Positions 31,406 to 43,770 are shown, numbered from the stretch's first letter. The stretch: DNA of 64,000 bases from Notospermus geniculatus (GCA_002633025.1 NMRB01001522.1:96261-160260); one strand, 5' to 3'. Numbers and translations: made by a program. Notes: generated from the sequence alone by a model not told the origin.

Positions 31406-31547
31406 AGGGGCCATATTTATGAAGCCTTCGCACTTTGCGTGCACGCAAGTCTATTGTTTGGCTGCACATGCCCTATTGTTCACTGACTGCCTTACAATAG
31501 ATTTGCGTGCACGCAAAGTTGCGAAGGCTTCATAAATATGGCCCCTC
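31406..31547. repeat. Foldback element, about 60-bp arms
   Basis: AGGGGCCATATTTATGAAGC pairs with GCTTCATAAATATGGCCCCT. Inner arms are CTTTGCGTGCACGCAA and TTGCGTGCACGCAAAG. A relative with GGGGCCATATGCATAAAACTTCC is at about 55942. The remaining 30650-32195 shows no gene. Confidence 0.8.
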
Positions 31548-32199
31548 TGTTGCCGTAAAATAGGACCCATTTATTCGAAACGAATGCTTACGTTTCGGTG
31601 GGTAAAAGATCGGAGCATGTTTTGCCGGAGTCAACAAATCACACAGATATGAACACATATCCTTTTCCATACAAAGTCTGCCATAACTTCTATGACCACA
31701 AATCTGGCCACAAATCATAGAAAACTGTCACCGACTCTTGATGAAGCTCTATGAGGTGTACATTTTCCACCGGCAAGTATAAAATGCATCAGCACAACTG
31801 CTCTGCTTCAAAATGCATTGTCAGACTGTTTATTGCTGTAAAATGCATCGAGATAACTGAACTACTTATTTCTCCCCTCTGCCGACTAGATTCTCGGACG
31901 GATGGTTTTCTATTCAAACGGACGCCTCGTCAACTTTCTGCGGAAAATCGGTTCCTCGTCTGACGAAATCGTCACGTCCGTTGTATCTTGGTTCCGATAT
32001 GATCCTGAATGATGTTGTCCAAGCTGCGGTTTTCTCTCACTGAGATTTGAAACTCATCATATGGTAAACTTTTTTGTGCGCTGAAAAAATATTACACATT
32101 CATTTAATCTTTGTCCACACGCAATCATATATGGCATACAATACTTCATATCGAATCGTTCTACTATTGCGAAAACAACTCCGAGAGATACATGGAGCC

Positions 32200-32335
32200 C
32201 TAGGGCCGTATGCACGGGTCGGACTTCAGCCACGCTTTCATTAAAGTCTGACTTTTCTCAATGGTTTAATCACAGAGAAAGTCTAACTTAAACTGTATTT
32301 TAGGGTAAAGTCCGACCCGTGCATGCGGCCCCTAG
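32200..32335. repeat. Foldback element, about 55-bp arms
   Basis: CTAGGGCCGTATGCACGGGTCGGACTT at the left end is matched by the near-reverse-complement at the right end (AAGTCCGACCCGTGCATG). The middle contains inverted AAAGTCTGACTT-like words. Confidence 0.8.
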
Positions 32336-32532
32336 TCTCGGTCGCGGATTCAACCCATAGGCGGCTGGGGATCCAACGCCGCCCAGTTCATGCAACCCTG
32401 TGTCACTCTGTCAATGTTCTCCGTCGGCCTGGCATTGCTGGGGGGGGGGGGGGNCGGGAGGCTAACGCATTAATTCCTTGAATAAAACTCCGCAAAAGTC
32501 TCAAATTTGACTCGAGGAGTTATACGTACACG

Positions 32533-32673
32533 TCAAAGCTCCTCCTGAGAGTCTGTTCGAAGAGGCTTATACGCTGTCCGGTCTCTCTTGCATCGTCTGT
32601 ACATCACCACCGCCACCAGCAAGCCGCAGATTAAGATGACTCCAAGGCTTGGTAGTGCTATCCACAAGGCCAT
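32533..32673 (-). CDS. Terminal exon encoding a transmembrane helix and short cytoplasmic tail
   Basis: On the minus strand, after a pyrimidine run ending TTGCAAG, a frame of 46 codons encodes an aliphatic helix (IALPSLGVILICGLLVAVVM), a basic stop-transfer stretch (YRRCKRDR) and the tail TAYKPLRTDSQEEL followed by TGA. This is the typical end of a type I membrane protein. No other exon of such a gene was found nearby. The nearest upstream minus-strand gene is alkaline phosphatase A, whose last exon has an internal AG|GTAGTG at 35389/35388 in the matching phase (0). An alternative membrane-spanning form of that enzyme is therefore possible, though unproven. Confidence 0.5.
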   Translation of the reverse strand: MALWIALPSLGVILICGLLVAVVMYRRCKRDRTAYKPLRTDSQEEL

Positions 32674-32826
32674 CTTGCAAGGGAAATACATGCCATATTA
32701 ACATTATGTGTAAACATCAAAACGGGTCCAACAGTTTGACTGCAATCCCATGTCAACTGCAATTCTCCTTTATACTCTCAGTCTCCGTATTCAAGAAGCA
32801 GAATGGATACTACATGTACATGTAGT

Positions 32827-33255
32827 AAACTTGATGAGATACCAGTAAAAGTAGATGAGATACTAGTAAAACTAGATGAGATACTAGTAAAACTAGATGA
32901 GATACTAGGAAAACTAGATGAGATACTAGTAAAACTAGATGGGATACTAGTAAAACTAGATGTACTAGTAAAATTAGATGAGATACTAGTAAAAGTAGAT
33001 GAGATACTAGTAAAAGTAGATGAGATACTAGTAAAACTAGATGAGATACTAGTAAAACTAGATGAGATACTAGTAAAACTAGATGGGATACTAGTAAAAC
33101 TAGATGAGATACTAGTAAAATTAGATGAGATACTAGTAAAATTAGATGAGATAGATGTACTAGTAAAATTAGATGATACTAGTAAAATTAGATGAGATAC
33201 TAGTAAAATTAAATGAGATACTAGTAAAATTAGATGAGATACTATAGTAAAACTG
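32827..33255. repeat. 21-bp minisatellite
   Basis: About 20 units of GATGAGATACTAGTAAAACTA with small variations. Because 21 is a multiple of three, both strands stay open (VKLDEIL repeats forward, SSFTSI-type repeats reverse), but nothing else supports coding. It lies in the 2.7-kb interval between alkaline phosphatase A and the orphan transmembrane exon. Confidence 0.9.
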
Positions 33256-33281
33256 GATGATCTCTGAATAATATGGCTGGT

Positions 33282-33450
33282 GGACATGCAGGGGCGTAGC
33301 GTGGAAGCTGAGGGGGGGTGTTTTCAAATTTTTTTTTTGTTGAACTGTACAATCGTTTTAAAAGATTTGTGACGGCAAGGGTGACTTTTCGTGGTCAATT
33401 TCAAAGTTTTTTCCCAGCGGGGGAGGGGGGGGGCTCTTTTGAACCAACCG
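33282..33450. repeat. GGGGCGTAGC-type G-rich repeat
   Basis: Begins CAGGGGCGTAGCGTGGAAGC followed by GGGGGGG and T-runs. Words of this kind are common as dispersed repeats in marine invertebrate genomes (general knowledge). The boundaries are uncertain. Confidence 0.4.
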
Positions 33451-33909
33451 AACCCCAAAACCTGAGTAAATCTCTTGCACTGACATGAATTGGTAGAAGA
33501 TGTGCTTACTGCCAGTTTTAGAAAAGACCTCCACCGAGAGTTTTAGGAGCTGGCTCTGGGCAATCCCAGTGCCAGGAGTGAAAATGGAAAGGAAAGAGAA
33601 AACGAAGGAAATAAGAAACACAGGAAGAATGCTTGCATTATTAAAAATGATATTACAACATTCATAAAATTTTGGTGAGCATTTTCGATGCACGAATGGG
33701 GAACACCCATGCATGATGCTGGAATATCCGCTTGCTATTTACATTTGGACATTCACATTCAAAATCTTCAATTTGTCATTCGGGACTCGTGAATTGATAA
33801 TTGCATTGGCAGTGCTTACAATTGTTAGAAAAATATACACATGTAAATGATTATCGAAATTAATACAAAGTTATGTAAAGTCGTCAAAAAGATGTAAATG
33901 CGTCCAAAA

Positions 33910-34152
33910 GATTAAAGTCATAAGTTCACGAGAGCTACCCTAGCCGTCGGTTCGTGTTTTTGTTCAAATACGAGTTGAGAAAGTTTGTTAGCAACAGTTA
34001 GATAGTGAAAATAAATAGTCGCAGTCGATCATCAATCAGGTTATTTCACATGGAAGCATGTCACTTTCACGTAACGTTCTTACATGTAACTCGTGTTCGA
34101 ACAAAAACACAAACCGAAGGCTAGGCTAGCTCTCATGAACATTTGACTTTAA
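33910..34152. repeat. Foldback element with about 65-bp terminal arms
   Basis: TTAAAGTCATAAGTTCACGA at the left and TCATGAACATTTGACTTTAA at the right pair with few mismatches. Arms continue through CCTAGCCGTCGGTTCGTGTTTTTGTTC and its complement. Confidence 0.75.
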
Positions 34153-34292
34153 CAGTGTTTAATGTACAAAATGGGGTGAGTTAAGTAATGGAATTACTAT
34201 GAGCAAGTTGACTGTACACAAATGTTATCATTGACATAGAAAACGTTATGCTGAGATCACATTATTTAAGAGATTGATAGATACGTTCTTCT

Positions 34293-34491
34293 ACTGATTT
34301 GGTAGCCAAACCAAACGCGTGATTTGTTCAAAATACGAATTTGTCAACCAAAAGGTCATTTGCATACAAGAAATCCCGCAGCAACCAAGATGGCGGAGGG
34401 TCGTTGAAACGACGAATAGGAACTAGGCATACACCTTTTGATTCTGATATAATGCCATGATGTATAGAAGTTGGTTGGGCTACCAAATCAG
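34293..34491. mobile_element. Short-TIR element (CTGATTTGGTAG ends)
   Basis: CTGATTTGGTAGCCAAACCAA at the left is the near-reverse-complement of TTGGTTGGGCTACCAAATCAG at the right. The interior does not fold. A further small inverted pair (CCTGGTTTGTACACCAA / TTGGCGTATAAACCAGG) spans about 34708-34820. Confidence 0.6.
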
Positions 34492-35253
34492 GCGACAGGA
34501 AGCAACGTGACTAACATTATTTCGAACTGGAATGAATGAACCCTGAGAAGTATCACGTTCGATAGGAAGAATGTGAACACTAAGTTAACTGTCAGCCAAG
34601 CCAGTTGGTGAAATAAAGCTGGTTCTCTAGGGAAGCTACAGCAGTTTCCAGGGAGGTGCTTAGCAAGAATCAGTGGGGTGGGTGTGGTGAACGGTATTAA
34701 TGCGAAAGACCCTGGTTTGTACACCAACCGTTTCAACCGACAGTAAGACATATTTTTTTGCCTTCCTGCTTGCATTATTGGTCAAAAGAAGGCGAAATCA
34801 TTTGGCGTATAAACCAGGCCTAAAACTGGAAGAAAACACAAGGTCACCAACAACATCGAGTGTCTGTAATGCGAAGCAGAGTATGATTTGCCGATTTGCT
34901 TCCCCAATCATAAGTTAAACAAAAAGGAGTTACTCCCTCCACCAACATGACCAAGTTTTCCGCTTTATCTCTCCAATTTCATGCTCTGCGTGATTCCTGA
35001 GTAGTTAATATAAAACTAAATTCAATGTTCAGCTTTCAACCGGAAGTGATTCATGTCAGCATTATGACGTCACTGAACTGCCTCATAACTGATGACGTCA
35101 AAGGCAGGTTCACTGTGCAATATTAACCATGAACCAAGTTCATGCTGATTGATATGGCGGCTTGTAATTGATAAAAATAGCGTTATGATTGACACCTGTC
35201 AATTAACTGTCAATTAGTGAGTGTCTGTTTGTTATATGCAACTCATGACCCTG

Positions 35254-38200
35254 TCACAGGTAGATTTTGTGCAAAACCATGCAGAATATTGTCAAAATTG
35301 TTGATACTTTTAAAACCAACGTAGATGATTTCACTGATGTCACATCCTCAGCAGTCACGCATATCAAACCGTCACCAATTCTCACTACCTCTGGTCTGGC
35401 GCAATGGTCCTCATTCGGGCCAACACAACTGGCGTAGGCCATGACGTGGGCGATGTAGTTTTGCTCGTGTACACCATGGAAGAGGTGGGCCATGGGTCCT
35501 TTGGCGTAGATGACGACGTCTTCGCCACCGTGAGTTTCGGATGTAAGAGGGACAGCAGCTTGCTGCTTGTAATGGGGATCCTCTGAAATAAGAATAAGTA
35601 AATACCGTAAAGCCCAGGAGGTGGCAGCAGCGTTACTGGCTCATATAGATTACTTGGCTTTGGAAGCACACGATAAACAGGCCCATCTCCGGGGACAGCC
35701 AGTGGCGGATCCAAGGGGGGGGCGTGCCCGGCGCACGCCCCCCCGTCCAGCCGCCGAGCAGCAAAAATTTTGGAAGGCATATAATCAGACCCCTGATTTT
35801 CAGTAAAAAGAAAGTTCAATTTGGCCTTCCCAGGTGCCAGGAAATCGCGTTTCCGGCACTTTTACCCAAAAATTTTCGGCGCTTCGCGCCTTCGGGGCTC
35901 AGGGAGTGGGGGTTGCCCATTCCACGCCCCCGTTCGGCAACTCCTGGATCCGCCTCTGACAGCTGTTTCATATTAACAAACGACATCTTAGTTTATGAGG
36001 GAGCTGCCATGCAGAATGATCGAGGCAAAGATTTAAGAGTGCACAGCATCAGAGCCATAGCATACATGTACGACTTCAGTTTTCGCCTATTGAATACATC
36101 CATAGACGATTCCTTTATGATACACCCGACTATAAAGGCCACGGATGCTTACCGGTGTCTTGGTCTGTAATGTTAGCTCTGCCTGCTGGCGTGACCTCGT
36201 ACCCAGGGCCGTTTCCGTAGAGGATGGATGTGAAGGGTACACCGTCTGTCCCGTTGGCGAAGTCGGTCGTGTCTGAAAAGAGGGCGTTCGCTTTATGCTA
36301 CAAACAGTTTCTTGCGAGCTAAGGACCTTCTGAGGGTGGTGTAATTGTGAGTAGTTTGGAGCAGATGTCACAGCAGACTTCCCTGTCCACCTACCGCTGC
36401 GCAAATACGAGCACCAGTGGAGCGGTACAGTGGGCAGGGGACTAGTCTAATTCCACAGTTGCTTTGAACGTTCTGATTGGCTGGTACTTACCGAACAATG
36501 GATGCCCCCTGGAAGGATATCCTCCCATCACCATGGTGTGTGAATGATCTGCCGTGACGATGATGAGAGTGTCTTTCGTATTTGTCATGTCAAGCCCCAC
36601 TTGAACTGCTTCTTCAAAGGCTATGCCGTCCTCGACGGCGTAACGGGCCATTCCTGCGTGGTGACCGTGGTCTATTCTGCCGCCTAAAGGAAAAACAAGT
36701 TGTAACATATCCGATTCGCGATTGACGCTATTTGTATTTTCATTTTTCCGTCAGGGCCGACGCTATAGCATTATTGGGCCTGGTACGGAGAAGGCCATCA
36801 CAACACTCAAACGACGCTTCGGAGCTGGAAAGATCCTATTTTGGCCCGTCAGGCAAAATGAAAACCTTGGTGAATGAGAAAGCAGTTAAATCTTGTTTTG
36901 AACTCTAGTTCAGGATTTCTGCAAGACATTGTCGAATTCAGGGCGTCCTGATATCCTGCTTATGGAAATATCAAAGAAAGCTTTTCCTGGGTAATGTTTG
37001 CAAAAATCTACAAAAATCTAGCAGCCAACAGTTCGAACCTATTCAGGTGACCCTACCTTCAACGAATAGGAAGTACCCCTTGTCATTTTTCTGTAGCATC
37101 TGAATGGCTTTTCTCGTCAATTCGGCCAGGCTTGGTTCTTTCTTGCCTCCGTGTACGCGGTCTAGCTCGTACTGCATGTGAGATTGCTCGAACAGACCTG
37201 AAAGGAACGGTGGTCAAATGACTTTGGTCATGTCATCCGGATTTGCTTCTGGGATTGTCGTACCGGCAGAGTAAGAAAGCCACGGACGTTATTCACAAAT
37301 TACCACTGTAAGACTTTGGCTCCGAAGCCTGATACTGAATATAGTGCTGTTCTGTGGAGTGGTGTCTACCAGTGTCGGTGTCATTCCACGTCTAATTTCA
37401 CCACAAAAGAACGAAATTTATATTAGCCTTACCCATCAGGAAATCTGTCTTCTTCGGATCGACTTTGTCGAATTGTTCCTTGTTCCACACGTAGTTAGCT
37501 TCCTTGCCACGGCTCTCTTTCTCCTTTTTCCATTCCTGAGACATAAGAATACAGTAGCTTAGTAAATTGGATGATTCTACGTTGTTGTGTCAACCTTGGC
37601 TCTGAATGCTTATTCCGCTTCTTGTCGACGAGCTTTTGAGCGCAGACTTTTTAACCACGCCCACAAAATCAGACCAGGTCTGTGTCATCGGCAGTGTCTC
37701 CAATCCGTCGACTTGCTCCAAAGGCGACATGGTGAACAGAGAGACCAACATCTATACCTACATCTATAAGATTTCTTTCATCTGTGCGTTTTCCTGTCTT
37801 ATTGGTGTATTCTGGATCGAATGTGGTGTTCGGCATCAACTGGGCCCTGCCTCCCCCTAGGACAACCTGAAATAGCAAAGAAAAAATCAGAATGCGGATA
37901 CTAAGAAGATAGCGCTCCCAAAGATTCACTTGCACAGTCAAAAAGTTTGGCTGGGACGTACTGCTTCGGAGGACAACGAAGAACAACCTTCAGCACCAGT
38001 CCAGCAATCATCCTGAGAAGCTCAGATCATTTACGGTCCCTACCGCCCACTAACTTCGACGTAGAAAATTGTCTAGGAGCATCTGTGCTGAGAGGATGAT
38101 CAGCAATCGACACAGCCACGTAGGTAAATCCCCCGGTATCTGCGGACGACTCGAGTCAACAAAAATCAAACAACTACCGAAATATCCTTTCCACGCTCGA

Positions 38201-41200
38201 TCAGTTGAACGGCGATGTCTTTACACTTTCCGTGGGCATCTTTGGGTAATGACGAATCGTCTTCCCAGTCTCGGTGGGCGGATTTGGCATAAGAAGCGGC
38301 GGGAGAGGCATGGGTTATTCTGGCGGTTGTTACGATACCAGTCGATTTGCCTGGAAATGGGGAAACGGTGACTTATTATTTTCAAACCAAAATGTTCGCT
38401 AAATTATCAGCCCTCTCAGTATTTCAGCAATAGGAGCAGTCAGCCGCGCTTATCGCCAAAAGATGGCAGCAAAGTTGTAGCCGACCAATACCAAGAAAGT
38501 TCTCTTGATTGGTGCTCAATCAAGCATGAATGGGTCCGCTAGGCATCGAATTGGGCCGTAGTGACACCTATTGGTCAACTGACTGACAGCTCCTAGTCCT
38601 ATTCGTTGAGCGGTTTTGCGCTCTGATAGCCCACCTTTCTCAGCTGACCAGTCTAGGACAGAGGGTAACTCTGCTTCTGTTTTCGCTGTAGAGCAGTTTC
38701 CGACAGTGACAGTATCATCGTATGCTATGATTTGAAACCGTGACTTGACCCCGGTGTGGTAGGCCGTGCCCGTCCCAGCCGAGTCCGCGACCTGCTTGTC
38801 CGTGTTGTACGTCTGAAAGGGAGAAATTGGCTTCATGTAGGCTGACATTGCTGATATACAGTGTCACAAAGGGACATCTGTCTGATTATCAATAGTTTTC
38901 TGTAGTGAATCAACGATTTGGTGCCGATATTGGAATCAATACTAAACACATGCGGCCGTTTAGCTACAGAGTTTGTGCACATTCATCAACATCACTGTCC
39001 CTGTCAGTGTCATGGTATTAAGCCTGCAGCAAACTACACGGCGCCAACTCGAGTGTCAATTGGCGCGGATTGACACCTGTTGGAGTGTAGTCTGTGGAGT
39101 TCGGTGTGTAGGAGGCCTAATGTGCTACCCCTCGCTGACAATAGGGAGGTTTAGAAATCAAACGATAACCGTAAACGTTAATGACAACGTTATTTTTGTA
39201 CCGAAAATGTAATATAAAATCTGGTGAATGTGTAGTATGAAAAATAACGTTGTCGTAAAGTTAACGTTTATCGTTTGATTTCTAAACCTCCCTATTGTGC
39301 ATCAGCAAGCGTGGTCAGACCTGAACAAAAACATCGCAGTGCCACGACACGGTGGTCTACAGAAATGCAAACACCCTTGAAAGTACGTGCAGAACATGAC
39401 ACTTCCATGTACCATCGTCGGACACACATGACATACCTTAGATAGAGCGACCGCAGGAAATTTCTCGAAGTTTAACACTTCCTCTTCCCCCTGTTTGCCT
39501 GCTTTTTGCCCCTTATATATCCGCATGGCCGTTACGGTGGATACCCCCATCCCGTCACCAAGGAATAGGATGACATTCTTTGCTACCCCATAGTTTTCAG
39601 TCATTTTTAACGTTCTTATCAAATCCGCCTGACCCATCGCCATCCATTTTTCCTTAGCTGGAAGGAAAGAGAGAAAATAAATAGGTCTACAACTCCTGGC
39701 AATCATCTTGCCTGGCATGCCTGGGAGAGTCCGAAATCCACGTGACCGGGGGGGGGGGGCGTTGATGCTGGACAGTTTGTCACACAAATGTTTTCGAAGC
39801 CCACCACGGCGAACTCTTTTGTTCGGCATTTTGGAAATTTTTAATGTACCGTAGTAAAGTGCTTCTCAGAATGTCCAGTCATTTTTGCACTCATTTTATA
39901 CCTTGCAATGGAACCTAACGACAAACCGCAAATGGGCCAATTACGTGTGCATGATTGCATGATTATCTTGAGAAAAGAGAAGAGCTGGACAAGGTTCTAT
40001 TAGAAGTCAGTCAAAACCGTGAATTGACATGCACGCATAATTGCTCAATTTGTGGTTTGTGGTTAGGTTCCATTGCAAGGTAAAATGAGTGCAAAAATGA
40101 CTGGACATTCTGAGAAGCACTTTACCATCTGTGGTTGGTCATTGATGCATTCGATTTTAATTTTGATTCTGTATGGTTTATAGGCCTTAGGCCTGTTGGT
40201 ATGATGACGTGTTGGCCTACGCCCTTGTTCAATTTTCAAAGGTGAAGACAAAAATCAATAGCTGGAAAACAATACCACAGCTGTAGGCTTACCCATTCAT
40301 TGACCGAATATCAATGCATGTTTGCCGCCGCGGTCGATGCCTCAACGAAATCTGTACGTTTACAATGTACGTACAATGTGTACAACGTACTGACATGTAT
40401 AATGCCATAAAGGAATCAACCATAAAGGTTTAACTGCGAACGATGAGCTTACTGAGGGATACACTTCCTGTGTTGCCACCAGATGTCTCTCACTGCCTGA
40501 TTTTTGGCTTTACGTAATAGGCACGAGCTTCAACTTTTTTTGTGGTGAAGAGGTACATGAAACTGCCAACATGATGCTTTGAATTCCATTTCTGACGATA
40601 ACTGAGCTATTTTCAGCACAATTAGTGTTCCATGTACAAATGTACGTCAGCCTATTCAAATGTACACCGATGACCCTGAACACACATCGTTCGTGGGGTT
40701 CTCATTAATTCAGACCTTTTGTATCATAAGATCAACTAGTCGGAATTCAACAAAATTTGCAGTGAATGTGCAGAAGGGTCTTGCCTATCACATGGAAACG
40801 TCAGAATGCAAATCTGTTGGGTTTTAAAGGGATATTGTCCACATTTATAAAATGCTAAATTTGTCAGTTGAACCTTTATGGTTGATTCCTTTATGATAAT
40901 GGGTTAAAACATTTCGCTCCAGAATTTGTCACAGCACAGTGGGCCGCAATGATGACGTCGTCACTTAGCGACTCCAAAGTGTCATGCACTGATGACTGGT
41001 GACTTTTTTGACGCGATGGGATAAATTAGCACCCCTACCGCACCCCTGCCGGTAATCAGGGCAGAGTTGAGAACAAGAGGATTTGTACTTGTTCTATTGT
41101 GATCTTTGGCCTTCGTGGTCTAACTGGGGCAAACGTATATAATGGTTCTGGTGCTTGAAGTCCATTTTGTAGAGGATATTATCATTAAAAGTAGGCTACA

Positions 41201-42241
41201 TACATATATAGGCCTTCTACTATAGATCAATAAATCGCAAAACTGCATGCGCACCTCCAATGTCGTCCAGTCGCTGGGGGACTACAGCAACAGTTTGGTT
41301 GCCGTCACTTGGTTGTCAAGGACGGATTCAACTTACTGACAATAATCAATTACTATGTATGGGCATACTTCAACTACACGACAGTATAGTTAATATTGTT
41401 AGTATTGACTAACGTTTGCCGTATCGGCCTATTCACGTCATTGTAGGCTAGCCTCCTAGACGTATTATACAATGTAGGCTAGCATGGACAGGTCCGAGCC
41501 GCTCTTTGACATGATCTTTCACATTTTTTAGTTATTCTTCAGCCCTGATTAGGCCTGGGCTAGATCCGTACAGGTGTAACGTGCCACACACGTTTCTGAG
41601 TGTTTCCCCTCATTCATGTCATTGTCGGGCTTGGCCTATCCTACACTGTGAAACGAGAGTGACAGAATACTAACGTTAGGCCTGATCTCTGTCTTTTGTA
41701 CACTAATAAATGGGGAACATGTAACATGATGTTAAACAGGCCTGACCACACTGTTTCTCTGCCACAGCGACAGATTTCAAGTCCAGTCTATGTGGGTATG
41801 AAAACACTGAGATATGGGGAACACGACAAAACGTTACACCTGGGCCTATATTAGGGAGGTTTAAAAATCAAACGGTAAACGTAAACGTAACGACAACATT
41901 ATTTTTGTACCGAAAATGCAATATAAAATCTGCTGAATGTGTAGGCCTAGGCCTAGAGGTAGGCCTAGTATGAAAAATAACGTTCTCGTAAAGTTTACCG
42001 TACGTTTATCGTTTGAATTCTAAACCTCCCTAGGGCCTAATTACATGTATATCGATCTGATACCGGTAGCTAATAGGCCCTGGCCAAGATCGATGCTAAT
42101 TTATATTGAAAACCATTAGGCTTATGATATTCGGTAAAATAACTTACGTTCCAATTTTCTGTCACCGACAACGCGGCCATAACGGCCACTCATTACCAAA
42201 ACCACCAGCAAAAATAATCCCGAAAAACATACGAAATCCAT
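35254..42241 (-). CDS. Alkaline phosphatase A, 10 exons, 551 aa
   Basis: Metal-dependent phosphomonoesterase, secretory pathway, predicted GPI-anchored at the cell surface. Exons (minus): 42241-42148, 39657-39437, 38812-38635, 38350-38178, 37866-37762, 37535-37433, 37197-37057, 36683-36492, 36272-36153, 35582-35254. All junctions are GT-AG and phases join into 552 codons including the stop. Order of marks: signal peptide ([16 protein letters not shown]), [15 protein letters not shown] (metal site), [11 protein letters not shown] (phosphorylated Ser), THAS and [28 protein letters not shown] (Asp and two His ligands), [15 protein letters not shown] (His ligand), [14 protein letters not shown]. 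The last 25 or so residues are hydrophobic, as for a GPI signal. Length fits the animal family (about 520-550). It lies head-to-tail with copy B and has the same exon structure, so they arose by tandem duplication. Confidence 0.95.
35701..35958. mobile_element. Repeat with AGTGGCGGATCC ends, in intron 9 of phosphatase A
   Basis: Starts AGTGGCGGATCCAAGGGGGG and ends CTCCTGGATCCGCCTCTG, giving short terminal inverted repeats, with GGCGCTTCGCGCC and poly-C/poly-G tracts inside. It has the appearance of a widespread non-autonomous element. Open frames through it are not coding. Confidence 0.65.
38405..38605. repeat. Inverted copy of the repeat at 15216-15415
   Basis: Reverse complement of the element upstream of receptor copy 5 (CATGAATGGGTCCGC, TGACAGCTCCTA.T). 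It lies in intron 3 of phosphatase A and ends 30 bases downstream of exon 38812-38635. Confidence 0.7.
39143..39293. mobile_element. MITE-like foldback element, AGGGAGG family, copy 3
   Basis: AGGGAGGTTTAGAAATCAAA to TTTGATTTCTAAACCTCCCT, almost perfectly self-complementary, flanked by AT. It lies in intron 2 of phosphatase A. Confidence 0.85.
39854..40125. repeat. Inverted repeat with about 90-bp arms in phosphatase A intron 1
   Basis: GTAAAGTGCTTCTCAGAATG at the left and CATTCTGAGAAGCACTTTAC at the right are exact complements. Pairing continues through TCCAGTCATTTTTGCACTCA and TGCAATGGAACCTAACGA. The spacer is about 95 bp. Confidence 0.85.
40399..40901. mobile_element. About 0.5-kb element with about 35-bp terminal inverted repeats
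   Basis: ATAATGCCATAAAGGAATCA at the left end and TGATTCCTTTATGATAAT-type sequence at the right end pair through AACCATAAAGGTT.AACTG. The interior is unique and non-coding. It lies in phosphatase A intron 1. Confidence 0.65.
41853..42031. mobile_element. MITE-like foldback element, AGGGAGG family, copy 4 (with internal insertion)
   Basis: AGGGAGGTTTAAAAATCAAA to TTTGAATTCTAAACCTCCCT. The loop carries an extra stretch with GGCCTAGGCCTAGAGGTAGG not found in the other copies. It ends about 115 bases from exon 1 of phosphatase A. Confidence 0.8.
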
Positions 42242-43569
42242 GCCAAAAATGGTGAAAATGTGGAACACGAAAAGTTCTGTACTCAGAGCCAGCTGAGTGA
42301 GAAATAATCTATTGACCACCGCAGAGCAGATCAATACCAACTTGTCACCTTTATACAATCTCGTTCCTATTGTCAACACATTGTTCGTTGTGTATAATCA
42401 CTCTGCGTGACGCGCACGGCGTGAACACGTCAATACCTGTGGGCGAGGTTGCGTCATTTGTGGTGATTCCACGAGTGAAGGAAGTGGCCCGTTTTTGGTT
42501 CACTTCAGTCGGCGGAGGAGGCTGCATCAGTGAATCAGTCCCTCGCGCATGGCGTGGCGGCAGGGACCACTAGGGTTCAATCGGGGGTGATTTGAACACT
42601 TGAAATTATTGTGAGGGCTTTTATTGCTATTGTTAGAGGATGAGATGGGTGCATCTTGGACATAATGAAATTTGGAACACGATTCCTGTTATACCGGTAA
42701 AATGCAAATCGGTTGTGCACCGAAAACATATTTTCGGTTTTTAGCCCGCTTGGCGGCAAGGCCCAGCAGGGCTTATGCTGTGGTTGGGGTCTTTGGGTGG
42801 TGGTCTGTCGTGCGTTAGGACGGGTACGTCCGTAAACGTTTGGTTTGTTATAGCGCTCTATAGCGTCCTTATTTTTGGTCGAATCTTTTTGGTGTTAGGC
42901 CTAAGATCTAGGTCGAGTTCGATTTTGAGCACGGTTGGATTCCTAGGACCTACAGAGGGCGTTTTGGATAATGGGCTATATTTGGATAATGCCGTGGTTT
43001 GAGTTATCATGTTGAAACTTTGTACACATGTACCTCTAGGTTATAGCAACTTACAGACAACATTTCTGTGAAATCTGATTCTTGACATTGCCACTAGGGG
43101 GCGAAAACCAAAATCGCCTAAAGTGTTATTTCTCCCTAACTAAGAGAGGGATCTTCGTCAAATTTTTATCATGGGTAGGCCTTTAACATTAAATGTTATA
43201 GACGTTTTGCTGGCGACACTCTTCAAGTTTACTGTCGGCAGTGTTTGACTGTCTAGTTAGTCGAGGACCATCCACTGTGAAAACGAAACAGAACATTTTT
43301 TTGCTTTTTCATATTTTATTCATTCACAACCTTAGTAGTACTAGGCCTAAAGCCTGCATCCTCGACGCTATCCCTGTGGTGATTATCAGTCTCCACATCT
43401 GCAGCACCGAGAGTTCATCATCAGCTGTGCTTTCCACGTAATCTGTCGATTTTGACTAATGATATACAGTGTAGTAATCTTTCATATTGGACAGGTGCAG
43501 ACGTAATAAAAACAAATTCTAAGCTTGTTGAGATCAGGTTGTATTAAAATGCTTTAGAAAACACATACC
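42242..43569. other. Intergenic between the two phosphatase genes, first part
   Basis: 5' flank of phosphatase A. A GGTTCAATC word near 42573 resembles half of a polymerase III B box, without a supporting tRNA fold. No coding region recognised. Confidence 0.5.
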
Positions 43570-43770
43570 TAGGTTACACTACATAAAAGTCCGGGCTGAG
43601 TCCGGGTTCAGCCCGGGCTTTTTGCGTTTACACCTGTGAATCGCCGTGTCTAAATAAAGCCCGGGCTTTTCGTCCCATACATGCCGCATACATTCTCAAA
43701 AAGCCCGGGCTTATTTCAGACCCGGGCTTCAAAAAGTCCGGGCTTTTTCAGACAGGTGTAACCACGGCTA
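43570..43770. mobile_element. Foldback element of CCCGGGCTTTTTCAGAC words
   Basis: Left end TAGGTTACACTAC, right end AGGTGTAACCACGGCTA. Between them are repeated AAAGTCCGGGCT and AGCCCGGGCTT words in both orientations. It resembles the cluster at 21400-21905 in its GGTGTAAC/CACGGCT ends. Confidence 0.65.

Noticed and set aside
32778-33287. Ser/Thr-rich (SSFTSI) and VKLDEIL repeat proteins
   Set aside because: Translations of a 21-bp minisatellite on either strand, without start context, signal or partner exons.
35724-36170. 148-codon plus-strand frame near phosphatase A exon 10
   Set aside because: Runs through the AGTGGCGGATCC repeat and across exon 9 antisense. Not coding.
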